Below, piece after piece: positions 12,180 to 26,844 of a DNA stretch of 64,000 bases. The stretch lies in contig NW_004086117.1 in assembly GCF_000220395.1 (NCBI RefSeq), positions 17,316 to 81,315 on the forward strand, in the 5' to 3' direction. Each line of letters begins with the position of its first letter. Positions within the stretch are counted from its first letter, which is position 1. Under the pieces are notes generated by a model. The model was not told where the DNA came from. It made no database searches and saw nothing but the letters and a program-made list of their open reading frames with translations. The translations under genes and the position numbers were made by a program. The stretch comes from Ichthyophthirius multifiliis. Its lineage: Eukaryota; Ciliophora; Oligohymenophorea; Hymenostomatida.

Positions 12180-13437
12180 TGTTTAATTCTCTATTTTCAT
12201 CCTCTTAACTTAGTAGAATATTTCTATTATCACTTTAATTGTCTCTATTTTATTATTTTTTATAAATAATATCACTTAAAAAATCCTAATTTTATATTTT
12301 TACTTTTATTCCTTTATTTTATCTTTAATCCGAAATGAGAAGTAATAAAGAAATTATTTTAATTTTCTTATTAACATTTTAAACAATCTTTACATACATA
12401 ATTATTAACTTTACATATAAAATTTATGGTATATATTTTCATTTATTAATTAATCATTTCTATTTTCTTAATCTAAAAAATATTAATCACTAATTTATAA
12501 TTAAGGAGGCCAAAAAATATTGCAATTAGGAGCTTTTCCATCATATTTTAATTCAATTTATTCCAAATTTGTATGTTTAAATAATTATTTATCTTAATTA
12601 TCTTTTGAAAATTTTTATTTTTTTAATAATATTTTCATCTAAAAAACCTTTGATTATATTCCAAGGAATAAAAATTGAACTAGGAGTATTAATAACATAT
12701 GTAGCAAACATTCTACTTCTATAATTAATAGAAAGATATCTAATAATAGTTTTTAAAGCTGAAATAGGAAGAGAAGATATTCCTATAGAATTCAAATCTA
12801 AAAGGACTACCCAATTCTCAATTTATCCAGGAAGCATAATATATTTTAATATATATTCAAAAAAATAAGTTATTGAATGTAATAATAAATTTTAAATTTC
12901 TTTCTTTATTTTTTATTTAATTATTATATTTAATTTTTATATATATAAAAAGCTTTATTTAAATTTAACTTTTTGGCATTTATTACTATCATTGGACGAA
13001 ATCTATGAATTCTTCCATGTATATAAAAATTCCTGCTAACTATTTTTTTACTTTTTATTATTATTTTAATAAAATTAGATTACTAAAAAGTCTTTTATAT
13101 TGTCATTAAATTAAACTGGAAGTGTTTATTGACGCCATTCTTAATGCTGTTTTATTGTTTTAAATGTTTTTTCGATTTTAAACTAATTTGCGTAGAGAAA
13201 TCTTAATAAAATATTATTGTTCCAACTTTTGATAATGTTATAATTTTAATATTTCACTTTTATTTTTTACTAATATATTAATTGATATTTTTCATCTTTT
13301 ATATGTTATTTTAAAAATTCTAATTGCTAATTTTAATAATCATCAAATTAAATTTATCCTTCAAAAATTTTTCTTATAGCTTTATTTTTTTCACCAAATT
13401 TTATTTCGTTTTCTATTTTATTTTTTATTTTAATCAT
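12180..13437 (-). CDS. Sec14/CRAL-TRIO lipid-binding protein, frame broken several times
   Basis: Clear Sec14 domain in order. The N-terminal CRAL-TRIO helix is LLRFLYANQFKIEKTFK with EWRQQTLPV. Then come YIHGRIHRFRPMIVINAKK, YFFEYILKYIMLPGQIENW, LDLNSIGISSLP, INYRSRMFATYVINTPSSIF, WNIIKGFLDENI and LEQIELKYDGKAPNCNIFWP. The family binds and exchanges phosphatidylinositol and other lipids in the cytosol. An intron near 13085-13040 is evident. Joining the blocks needs one-base corrections near 13027 (A run), about 12893, and 12595, and the acidic C-terminal tail (DFLSDIIYKKQQNRDNQSD) needs another. Four breaks in 1.2 kb could be sequence errors or a decaying gene, but conserved residues on both sides of each break argue for recent or artificial damage. 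The 3' end is not resolved. Confidence 0.75.
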
Positions 13438-14181
13438 ATTATTATTATATTTTTTTTTTTTATTAAAATGGTATAAAATCTATTTTTTTTAATAATATGA
13501 AAATTAATTAATTTAGAAAAAAAAATAATAAAAGAAAGAAAAGTTTAATTATACCTTTAGGAAAATATAAAATGCATCTTTTGAAATAAGAGAATTATAT
13601 TTTAACAATATTTTTTCTTTAAATAAATTAATATGTATAATATTTAGCAAATATAATAATATTTAATAATAATTTTTATTTTAAGATAAAATACTTAAAA
13701 ATATTATTTATTATATTAAAAATATATGATATATTTGATTATCTTAAGTAATTTAATAATATAAATAAAAAAATTATTTAATATTCAAATTATTTATAAT
13801 AATTCTTATTTTTTTATAAAAATATAAAAATACAAAAAGTAAAGATAAATATATAATAAAAACATTGAATAAACCTTATCAAATAAATATAAATTAAAAA
13901 ATTAACAAAAGTTTATAAATATATAAAATTTTAAAATAATATTTTTAAATAAATTATTATAATTTAATAAAGTCTAAATTAAAAATAATAGATAATCATG
14001 TGTTTTATAACTAAATTTAAAATCTAATTAAAAAATTTAATTTAAATTAAATATATTTAAGATATTAGATTAATTTTACATAATCTAAAATTAATAAAAT
14101 AACTATAATTAGGAAATAAATAAAAAATATAAAAAAAATATTAATAAAAATATCTATAAATATATATAATTATATTTAAAT

Positions 14182-14223
<42 letters not shown>

Positions 14224-14995
14224 CAGTATTATTTTTATATATATACACTATTATTTTTATTTATTTATCTATAATTATTATTTAATTTTATATATTTTTA
14301 TTTTTATTTTTTTAATTTTTGTATTTTTTTTATAAAATTGCATTATTTTTAAAAAAATATATATTTGCATATTAATATTATTTAATTTCTTTATTAATAT
14401 TAATATAATTATTATATATTATTATTTCTTTTATATTAAAATTTGATTAAAATATTAAAAATATTTTTTATTATTTATATATTAAATATATTTAAATTGT
14501 CATTTTTATCTAATTGTTTATCTTTTAATTTTTAAAATGCATAATAAAAATCATAATTTAATCATTTATTTAAAAAATATTTTAAAAAATTGATATGTAA
14601 AAAATTAAATACATATTAATCAAATCAAAATATTTTTTTTAATTAATTTAAACAAAATTAAAATTTTTATTAATATATTTTATATTTAAATTTAAATTTT
14701 AAAATTTTATTATTAAATAATTTTTATAATATAAATAAAAAAATCTATATTTTATATAAAAAATTAAATTAATTAGATTATAATAAATTAAAATTATTAC
14801 GTAAATTTATTATTTTTTATTTATTTATATAAATGTAATAAATTAAATTTAGATATAAAAAATAAATAAATATAATTTTTATTTAAATAAACAATTAAAA
14901 ATAGATGAAATAAATATTTATTTATTTTATTTTCTTCCTTTAGTTTTTAAAAGTTAAAAAATTTAAAATAATATAAAATTTTATTTAACCAAGAT
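13438..14995. other. Long AT-only spacer
   Basis: About 1.55 kb with no frame of normal composition. It contains short TA stretches (about 14187-14224) and A/T homopolymers. No RNA gene was recognised. Confidence 0.6.
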
Positions 14996-16300
14996 TCAGA
15001 ATCTCTAAACAGATTGACCTTAATTTAATTTTTATATTCCTTTAATAGCTAATTTTATATATTGTGTTTTAAGAATCAGTTCTTTATTATATAATTAATC
15101 AGAGTCTTCATTATTATATTTTCGATCAACAATATTAACAATTTAATTTAATTAAGAAATTATAATTTTACCAACCAAACATTTAAATATATTAACCCTA
15201 AAAATCGCATATTTATCATCCAAATCATCAGTCTTAAATACAGTTTTAGTAATGTCTTACAATTATTAATTTTAAAAAATCATTTATTTATTGTCTTAAT
15301 TAATAGTCAAAAATAAGCAATTATAATGATTATGATTATAATAATAAGTCTAACTTAATTTATTCTTTTTGCCTTATTACTTAAGTTATAAAGAAATCTA
15401 ATAAATTTATTAATTTAAAGGTTCTGGTACTTTTAATTATTATAAATGACTTAAAGATAATAATTCCAAAATTAAATGCATTAAATATTTTGGCATATTA
15501 TAAAATTTATTTTTTTAATTACTACAATTTAATATATTAATTTTACTATTTAAACCTTTTATTTTATATTCGTCTTTTTATTTAGCTATATTTATTCCAT
15601 ATTCCTATTTTAATATATCTATTATTTACTAATTATTTAGTTAATTTATCTATTCTATTATTATTTCTTCGGAATTTTATAAAAGATTATTCATTTGTAA
15701 TTCATAGTATTTCAAAAGTCTGTAATTTCCTTTTAAGTACAAATAAAATTTCTGTAAAATTTTTTCTCTTAAGTTTTCTTCAATTAAAAATTCTTCTTAA
15801 TTAAATATTTAAGTAAATTAGCCTTCATTTTATTAATTTTAGTGTAATTATTATAAAAATATAATAAAAGGTTCTTGAAAATATTATTAAGTCATTATTT
15901 ATTAAAAAGGATAGTATTATATAAACGTTAAAGTCTAATTTAAATTATCAGTATTCGCAACGTTTTTTAAATCTAATAGTTTTAATTATTAATAATAATT
16001 CACTGTATTTTTAGCATAATTAAGTTATTTATATTTGCAAATTTTTTTTTTAATTTATATTTTATTATTTTAAAATGATATCATATAGTTTTTTTATTAA
16101 TTTTAGTTTTTTATATTATACTTATATTCATTGTAACTTACATATTTATTTAATTTCTTTTTCTTCCCTATTATATTTCTTTTAGGATTTCTATATATTA
16201 TCAATGTGGTTTAGTAGTAATTATCTAATAAAAAACGATTATAAGAAATATAATAAAAATAAATCATAATATTTAAAAAATTTATTAATTAATTACTGAT
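14996..16300 (-). CDS. Unrecognised protein, about 400 residues
   Basis: A long TGA-free frame ends at TGA 14996-14998 (...LNQGQSVQRF) and runs back to about 15995 without interruption. Within it are FYLYLKGNYRLLKYYELQM, YNMPKYLMHLILELLSLSH and VFKTDDLDDKYAIFRVNIF. Upstream, an intron of about 130 bp (GTAAGT near 16137 to an AG near 16005) joins in frame to NREEKEIKQI/LNYYQQLKLLDLKN. A further upstream exon and intron around 16205-16300 are likely but the start codon is not fixed. The protein is Gln/Leu-rich and mostly helical, with a more globular C-terminal 150 residues. I see no known motif. Coding status is well supported by codon composition; function is unknown. Confidence 0.6.
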
Positions 16301-17499
16301 CTTATTATTAACACTTAACACTTCTTACATTTATTTTTACTTATTTAAAAATTATAAATGTTAAGAGAAAAATTTTTTTAATATAATTATAAATTAAATA
16401 AATTATAATAAATTGATGAAGTAATAAATATATTATAATATAAATTTTTATGTGTTATTTTTATTTAAATACTTGCTATCAAACAAATTTATAAAAAATA
16501 AAAATAAAAATTTAATTAAAAAAAATTAGATATAAATTTATAATCTAATAAAAAAATATATAATTCTTAATAAAAGTATACTTTTTATTTTAAAAATGTC
16601 AAGATTTTAATTTTTAAAATATTAATATTTAGAGAAATAAAATTTATAAAAGAATAATAAAAATATCATTTTCATTATATTTAAAAAAATTATTATAATA
16701 GTTTATTCTTAAGTTAAATTTTTTTTTATTTAAAAATATATATTTTATACATACTTTTTAATTTTCTTTATTTACATATATTTTTATAATTATAACTATT
16801 ATTTTTTTTTATTCGATTATATTATGATGTATCTTATTTATCTTTAAATTTAATATTTATTAATAAAAATAAATTTTAAAATATATAAATATAAATTTAA
16901 AAACATTATAATATTGCAATTTTATTAAAAAATTTCAATATTTAAAGTTACGTATTATTTTTTTATTTTTAATTATAATTTTGAAATTAAATGATTAATT
17001 ATCTTTAGTTTATTTTTAACTTTTTTTTTTTTTTTTAAAAAAAAAAAACATATTAAAATAAACTTTATTAATAACTATCTAATAATAATATGAATAAAAT
17101 AAACATATGATATCATGAATTTATATATATATTTATTATTAAGGAATTATAATTAATTTTAAATATAAAAAATTATTTTAAAAAAATGATATTTTTAGAT
17201 TTTAAGATTTTTATATTATATTCTTTTTTATTTATTTTGAAGAAAAACACAAAATTAATTAGCCAATTTAGGTTTTAATTCCTATTTATATTTTTCTTAA
17301 TATTTATTAAAAAAATTATTTTATTTTTTTAATTTTATATATAAATAAAAGGTTATCATTTATAAAAACTTATAATAAATTAATATATATATAAATCAAT
17401 TAATTTATAAATAAAAAAACTATTTTTGAAATATTAATATTATTTGAAAAACTTTAAGAAAATTAAAGAAAAAAATAATAAGAATTTGAAATAAAAAAA
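16301..17499. other. AT-only spacer
   Basis: No coding frame. It contains an imperfect A/T palindrome at about 17024-17048 (T17 followed by A13). It lies between two divergent genes and probably includes both promoters. Confidence 0.55.
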
Positions 17500-18480
17500 A
17501 TGTATAAAGAAAAATAAAAATTAATTTAAAAATATGAGAGTAGAGCTACCCAAATAACATTATCATTACAAAAAATCCAATATGTATTAATAAATGAACA
17601 TGAAAGTTGCTAAAACTGGAATTTTATACTAAACGAATAAAAATATATTTAAAAAGTAATTAAAGACATAGACCAAGATTTTAAATCTTATAAACAGAAT
17701 AATAATGAAGGGTAAATATTGAAATTCGATTAAAACAAATAATATTAAAGTCAAAGTATATCTCCAAGATAAAATGATTAACAAATATCCGAACTAAGCA
17801 AAAACTAAAATGAAAAAATAAAATAAAGCTATGTAATTGAATGTGATTCTAATTCTGACAGTTAAATGAATGAAAAGAGTAATTAATTGAATTCTAAGGA
17901 AGAAAATAACGGAAAAAAATCAAAATAGAAAAGGAGATTTAATGATGAAAGAAGCAAATAATAGAAATTAAATTCAAATAAAAAAAATAATGAATAAAAT
18001 TAATTAATGGAAATCATGAATGAAGAGTCTAACTTATAAAAATATAGTGAAAATTTCAAGCAAATACTTTACAATTAATATAAAGAAGGATAGTCTTATA
18101 AAGATATTTCAGATAATCACAAAATTACTTATGAAACATGCTATTATTTAATTAATGCTGTTCTAAAAAGTAATTAAAGAAAAAATAATAATAATTAATA
18201 ATAATAGGTGATAAATAATAATAATAATAAAAATAAAAAAAGAAAGTCAAACTAAAGTCCTTAGAAAAAAAATAATGAAAACGATGATGATAAAAATAGT
18301 AAAGAGATAAATGATAAAAATCTTGAAAATGATAAAAAAGAATAAAATAATGAAAACCTTAATATAATTAACAAAAATGGAGGAAATTATGAAAATCCAA
18401 GTAACAATGAATAAGATGTTTATGAAGCTATTGAATAAATAGATCCTAATTTTAAAGAAACTGTTAAACAATTTTTATGA
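17500..18480 (+). CDS. Asn/Gln-rich protein with possible helix-turn-helix
   Basis: A single 326-codon frame (ATG 17500, TGA 18478-18480), preceded by an in-frame TGA near 17444, so the start is well defined. The N-terminus is helical (MYKEKQKLIQKYESRATQI). A long polar region rich in Asn, Gln, Lys and Ser follows, with a DSNSDS acidic patch and basic KKSKQKRRF. Residues about 190-228 form the only compact segment: FKQILYNQYKEGQSYKDIS followed by NHKITYETCYYLINAVL. This has the spacing of a helix-turn-helix, as in recombinase or sigma-type domains. DNA binding is an inference from that pattern alone. The tail is again Asn/Lys-rich and ends DVYEAIEQIDPNFKETVKQF. Confidence 0.6.
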
Positions 18481-19472
18481 GAAACAAAACAATTACTAAA
18501 AAAAAAAAAAAAGGTAAATTAAAAGATAAAAAATATATTTATTATTTTTTTTTTAAAAAAAATAAAATATAAAGATAATTATAAAAACATAATTTAATTT
18601 ATTTAATATTATATATAGTCTTTTTTTTTTAAATTTAAATTGAATTTATTTTAAAAAATTTAATTTTTTTATTTTTCTTTTATCTAAATTATTAATTTTT
18701 ATTTATCATTTTCATAATTCACTTAGATTTATTATAAATTAAATAAGTTCTTAATAATTAATAATATATTTTTAAATGTATTAATAATAACTATTTTTTT
18801 AATGGGCTAATTTTATAATTTGATTTAAATACTTATTTTTTAATAAAATTTCATTAATACTAAGTAAATTTTTCTTGATTGCATCTGATATATCAAAAAT
18901 AATTGTTATAATTTTGTATCAATAATAATTTTTTATAAGTAGAAATTACTTTATTAAATAAAAGTGTATTATTATATTAATTTTATTTTAGTTTATAGTA
19001 CATTTATAATTTTTAAATATATAAAATTATAAAGAAAAATAAAATAATATTCTTTTTTATTATATTTTTTGTGATTATATATATTTAGATTTAAATCATT
19101 TATAATTATAAAATATAAAAGAAATTTTTTTTATTTATAGTTAATAATGTCTAAATTATAAAAAGAACTTAAATATTTATTTGAAAATTAATCAAAATAT
19201 TATATCATTAAGAAACTATTATAAATTTTATTTAATATTACAAATTATAGATTTGAATATTTTTTGTATATATTATTATATGTTTTATTTATATTTTTTT
19301 TTAAAATCCATATAAGTATGAAATAATAAGTTTTAATATATTTTTATTTTAATAAAATTTATTCAAAAAACATAATAAAAACAATATATATATATATATA
19401 ATATAAAGCCTCAAATCAATATATTTAAGCTAAAATATTTTATATTTGTATATATGAATATAAATCTATCTA
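18481..19472. other. AT-only spacer
   Basis: About 1 kb between two convergent genes with no coding signal. It holds short TA arrays near 19384-19403 and many homopolymers. Confidence 0.55.
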
Positions 19473-19610
19473 TCATTTTGTTTCATAATAGTGACCTAAT
19501 CCTTTTAAAATAGCAAAAATAAATAGGCTTTATGCTAAACCATTTATATATTTCTTATTGGCCTTTTTATTAATTTAAGCAACCTCGTTTTTGTCTTTTA
19601 TTATAAACAT
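19473..19610 (-). CDS. Small single-pass membrane protein, 45 residues
   Basis: A compact frame from ATG (19610-19608) to TGA (19475-19473). Its composition is far from the surrounding A/T: MFIIKDKNEVAQINKKANKK then NGLAQSLFIFAILKGLGHYY. A basic, helical N-terminus is followed by one hydrophobic segment of about 16 residues and a short tail YETK. The pattern is that of small accessory subunits of respiratory or import complexes, but I do not recognise the family. GC-containing codons (GAG, GTT, GCC, GGT, CAC) in an otherwise AT-only area make it a likely real gene. Confidence 0.5.
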
Positions 19611-19898
19611 TTTTTTTTTTATAATTTTTCTTTATTTATATATTATTTATTTTGAACAAAAAAAAAAAGATTTTTTTATATATAAATAAAAAAAATGAAA
19701 TTATATAAAATATAAATATTGATATTTATTATTTTTACTTAAATAAATATTATTTGTATATTAATTTCAAATTTATATTAAATAATTTTTTTCATTAATA
19801 AAATATCATTCAATTTTTTATTTATAATTCTTATATTATTTTTTGATAATTAAATATCAATAATTTAAATTCTAATATAAAATAAATTTAATTATAAA

Positions 19899-22820
<2,922 letters not shown>

Positions 22821-22899
22821 AAATAAATAAAATTGTAAGAATTAAATTGTTAATAAACAAAACTTATATCTAAATAAAATATAAAATGTCAAAATAAAA

Positions 22900-22902
<3 letters not shown>

Positions 22903-22942
<40 letters not shown>
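22903..22942. repeat. (TA)n dinucleotide array
   Basis: About 20 TA units in the short spacer between the convergent kinase and LRR-like genes, followed by ATAAT repeats. No terminator is recognisable. Confidence 0.9.
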
Positions 22943-22948
<6 letters not shown>

Positions 22949-23025
22949 ATAATATAATATAATATTATATATTTATTTATTTATTTATTTATATAACATA
23001 TATTTTTCTTTTTATATTAAATAAA

Positions 23026-24336
23026 TCATATAAAATCTACAAATTATATATACATATCAACTCTTTTTAATATATTATTTGTTCTTATAGCATATAATAA
23101 ATAAAGCAATTTCAATTTTTTATTTAAAAATTAATTTATAAACTAGTTACTTTAATCATATCTTATTAAATATTTATAATCACTAACTTTACTTTTTACA
23201 TTTATTCCTTTCATATTGCATAATTTGTTTGGAATTTTATTTAATTCAATTACTTATAATTCTTTTTTATCTTAGACAAATTTAAATTAAACTAAATTTT
23301 CAAAATTATCTTCTAATATATCTTTTAATATACTTAAATATTTAAATGGAATGCTTGATTATAAACTAAAGTGAGTTAAAAATTTCTTTTAAATTTTTAA
23401 TAAGTCAACCAATTTATAAATAATTGACATTAAAATAGTTGTAATTTTTTCCAAAAAGCAGCATTTTAAAGATAACTTTTAAATTTAAAATTTACAAAGA
23501 GCTCCAAAAATATCAACTAATAATTTAGAACCTTCAATCTATAAAGAATTTAATTTAAAAATATTAACTTATATTTTTTTTTAATTTAAAACGCACAACA
23601 TTTTATATAAATTGCTATAAAAATCTTCTTTAGAATTAAATAAATCTTGAACTAAATTCAAATTAATATTTACAATTTTTAAAGAATTTTAAGAAATAAT
23701 CTAATTTAAAAAAAGGTTAATAAAAGTTAATTCACATTCTTTTATTTTAATGCTCATTTTTTAAAGAAAATTGAAATTTACAAAAAAAAGCTTTTCAAAG
23801 TTTAAATCTTTACTTTTTTAAATTTTCAAGTTTAATTCTTTTATATTTACATGTATTTTACTTAAAAAATTCATCTAAAAACTTATTTTAGATGATAATT
23901 TAAACATTTCAATATTTTTAAATTCTTCTAAATTTATTTAATTTATGCAATTTTAATTCATATAATCTTCACTTAATTTTAAACTGATTTTTTTCAATTT
24001 AAAATTTTCATTGATTAATTGAATTTATTTATGTAAATAATAGTGAATTCCTCCATTTTCTAATATATTTTTCATATCTATATTTAATGTAAACTTTTAT
24101 ATACTATTTTCTTTTAATTTTTAAATGATTTCTTTAAAAAGTTAACATTCTCTTTCACACAACATGTTTTTTTATCCATTAATTAGTTATATTTTTATTT
24201 AATTTATGAATAAATTAGTTTTTAAAGATATTTGAGAATATTTACAAGTACAGTTTTAATTTTTTGAATCATAATCGATTTTTAGTTTTAATGGCTTTTA
24301 TGTAAAAAGGGACTTAATAATGATTATTTCATTCAT
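23026..24336 (-). CDS. Leucine-rich-repeat-like protein
   Basis: One intronless frame of 436 residues; ATG at 24336-24334, TGA at 23028-23026. The sequence has irregular Leu/Ile/Asn repeats such as FKLKKISLKLSEDYMN, IKELNLKIQKSKDLNF and SLKIVNINLNLVQ. These recall the divergent LRR proteins that are abundant in ciliates. A CTCKYSQ and a CERECQLF pair near the N-terminus may be a small zinc- or disulfide-bound knuckle. There is no signal peptide or transmembrane segment. A protein-interaction role is inferred from the repeat type only. Confidence 0.6.
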
Positions 24337-24577
24337 TTAATTTTTAAAATTGTATAGATAAAAAAAATTTAAAAAAATAAATTAAAAATAATAATAAAAA
24401 AAAAACATATTTGTATATATATATTTTTTATGTTTTTTACTTAAATATATATAAAAAATTTTTATTTATTTTTATTAAATTAAATATAAAAGAATTTTTT
24501 TTTTTAAAAAAAAAATAATATTTTTTTTCTTGACTAAAAAATAAAATTAATAAATTCTTATTAATATAATAAATAAT

Positions 24578-26347
24578 TCATATATTATTAGAAGGATAAT
24601 ATTTCTGATGATTAAAATCATATTATAAATTAGTATTTATAGTACTTATATTATTATTTTAATTATAATTACTATTAATCTAATTTATCTAATTACTATT
24701 ATCATTTAAAATATTATAACCAATTTGTACTTAATCGGTATTAATATTATCATGATCATTATTACTTTTATGTTCTTCGTATTCACTATTAACATCATCA
24801 TTTTCATCACCATCCAAATTTTCAATTCTTTAAGCAATAATTTCGATATTATTAATGAAATCTTGATTAGAATCAAAATATTAATTAAAGTTTCTGGAAA
24901 TATAATCATCCGAATTATAAGAAACATTATTTTAATCTAAAGAAGCAACTTACTATTACTAAAAATCATTACTTTGCAAATTATTATTATTATTATTTGA
25001 AACATTAGTTTATTCATTATTATTGGAATAATTTAAAATGGAATTCTATTAATCTTAGCAACAAATTTTCCTAAAAATTTATTAAAGTAAATTATGCTTA
25101 TAAATCACCTAAAAAATTACAAAAGTTCTTCCTTTTTAAATTTCAGATAATTTATGTAAATTAATTTGAAGTTATTCCTTTAAACAAACTAAAGTTCCGA
25201 ATTTCGAATTATTATCTTTTATATAAAATTGATTATTTTCATTTATTCCTAATGAAGCATGAGACCTTGAAATCGTTATTTCATTTAATTTTATATCTGA
25301 AAGGTTGTTTCGTCCTATTTAAAATTCTTTTTTATATTAACTGTTTAATATATATATTGTGTTTTTTTCGGTTTCTTCAAGAACTATAAATTCTGTAATA
25401 TGGGAAAGATTAAACTTATATAAATTAAAATTATCTCCATTAAATTATATATTTGGAGGAAAAAAACTTTAACAAATTTCACATTTGACGCTCTTAGAAT
25501 TTATTTCTATTACTCCATCATTTTCTTTATATTAAATTCGACTGTTTATCCATATTTTTACACATTAATAATGAATCCAGCGGGTTGTACCACTACATTT
25601 ACATAACGAAAATAAAGGATTTTTACTTGATGTACTTGTACTTAAGCATATTCGACAACAAACTCTTTATTATTCTTCATTTATTTTATTTTAATTTTCT
25701 GTTTTCTTTTTTTTATATTAATTTAAAAAAAGTAATTATTTACTGAAAATTAAGATTTTGAGTTTTCTAATTCTGATATAAAAGATTGAGCTATATGAGA
25801 AAATCTTTATTTTGAATAATGATCATTTATTTATTATAAAGGTTAATTTTTGCATAATGTTGAAATCTATATTTTTTGTTTTTTTAGTTTTTTTTTTTTT
25901 TTACTTATAAAACATTAAAAATTTTTTTCCCTAATTTTATTTAATCATTTTCTGTTAAAATACAATTAGTTTCATTCTAATTGTCTTTTATTCGTTTCCA
26001 AATAGGATTTTCACAATTTTATGAGGGTTAAATGTAATAGAAACCAGCTTTTTTTTAAATTAAAACAAAAAAAAATCTAAAAAAAATTCAGTAAAATAAA
26101 GTAAAATTATACTTTGCTTTTTTATATGAACTAAAAAACTATCTTATTATATTATGCCTTCTTTATTTTTTTATTTTAATATTTTTGATTATATGTATTG
26201 CGTATTATGTACTATTCTTATTAAAAATCCTTCTTAATTTATTTTATGGGTATTTGAGCTAATTTCTTTTGTATTATTTTGATAATCGAAAAGATTATAA
26301 TTATCTTTTTACCATGTTTTGGTATACACTTTTAATTAATAAGACAT
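24578..26347 (-). CDS. RING-CH zinc finger plus FHA domain protein
   Basis: About 530 residues with introns at about 26122-26058, 25911-25878 and 25749-25712, all joined in frame. Order: N-terminal region MSYQLKVYTKTWQKDNYN; then a C4HC3 RING-CH finger, CCRICLSTSTSS, FSLCKCSGTTRWIHYQC, VKCEIC; then an FHA domain with QIGRNNLSDIKL, ITISRSHASLGI and YIKDNNSKFGTLV. These are the Gly-Arg, Ser-x-x-His and Asn-Ser/Gly residues that hold phosphothreonine. The C-terminal 150 residues are Asn/Asp-rich and disordered, ending at TGA 24580-24578. The combination implies an E2-binding ubiquitin ligase recruited to phosphorylated partners. RING-CH proteins (MARCH type) are often membrane-bound, but no membrane span is present here. 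Confidence 0.85.
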
Positions 26348-26844
26348 CTAATATTTTATATATTATTTATAATTAAAATAAATATATTAATATTTTTTAT
26401 ATATATATTTTCTATTATTAAAATAAATATATATTTATATATTGTATTTTTTAATTGATTTTGTAAATATAATTTACAAATTATTGCTATTCTTAATATA
26501 AATTAATTATATTAATATAAACAATATAATATATTTTTTCCTTATTTAAATATTTAAATATAATATAAATACAATGAATTAAATTTAATTTAAATAAAAA
26601 GAAAATATAATATAACAATAAAAATATATAATTAAAATATTATAAACAAAAACTACGCCAAAAATATATTATATGTTCATTTTATTTTTTATACGATTTT
26701 TTTCGCTAACAAAAATCAATCAACAAAAAAAAGGGCGAAGAAAAAATATAAAAAACAATATGAAAAAATAATATAGGCCAAATAGAATATTATAAAAAAA
26801 AAATATTTATATTTTTCAGTTTTTTATCTAAAAAAATATAAAAT
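26348..26844. other. AT-only spacer
   Basis: Between the RING-CH/FHA gene start and the end of the giant coiled-coil gene. No frame of normal composition and no recognisable signal. Confidence 0.5.

Noticed and set aside
17024-17048. T17/A13 inverted homopolymer as a transcription terminator
   Set aside because: It lies between divergent gene starts, lacks a G/C stem, and such runs are common by chance in this DNA.
24706-24940. Hydrophobic open frames on both strands at 24.7-24.9 kb
   Set aside because: They are shadow frames of the Asn/Asp-rich C-terminus of the RING-CH/FHA protein.
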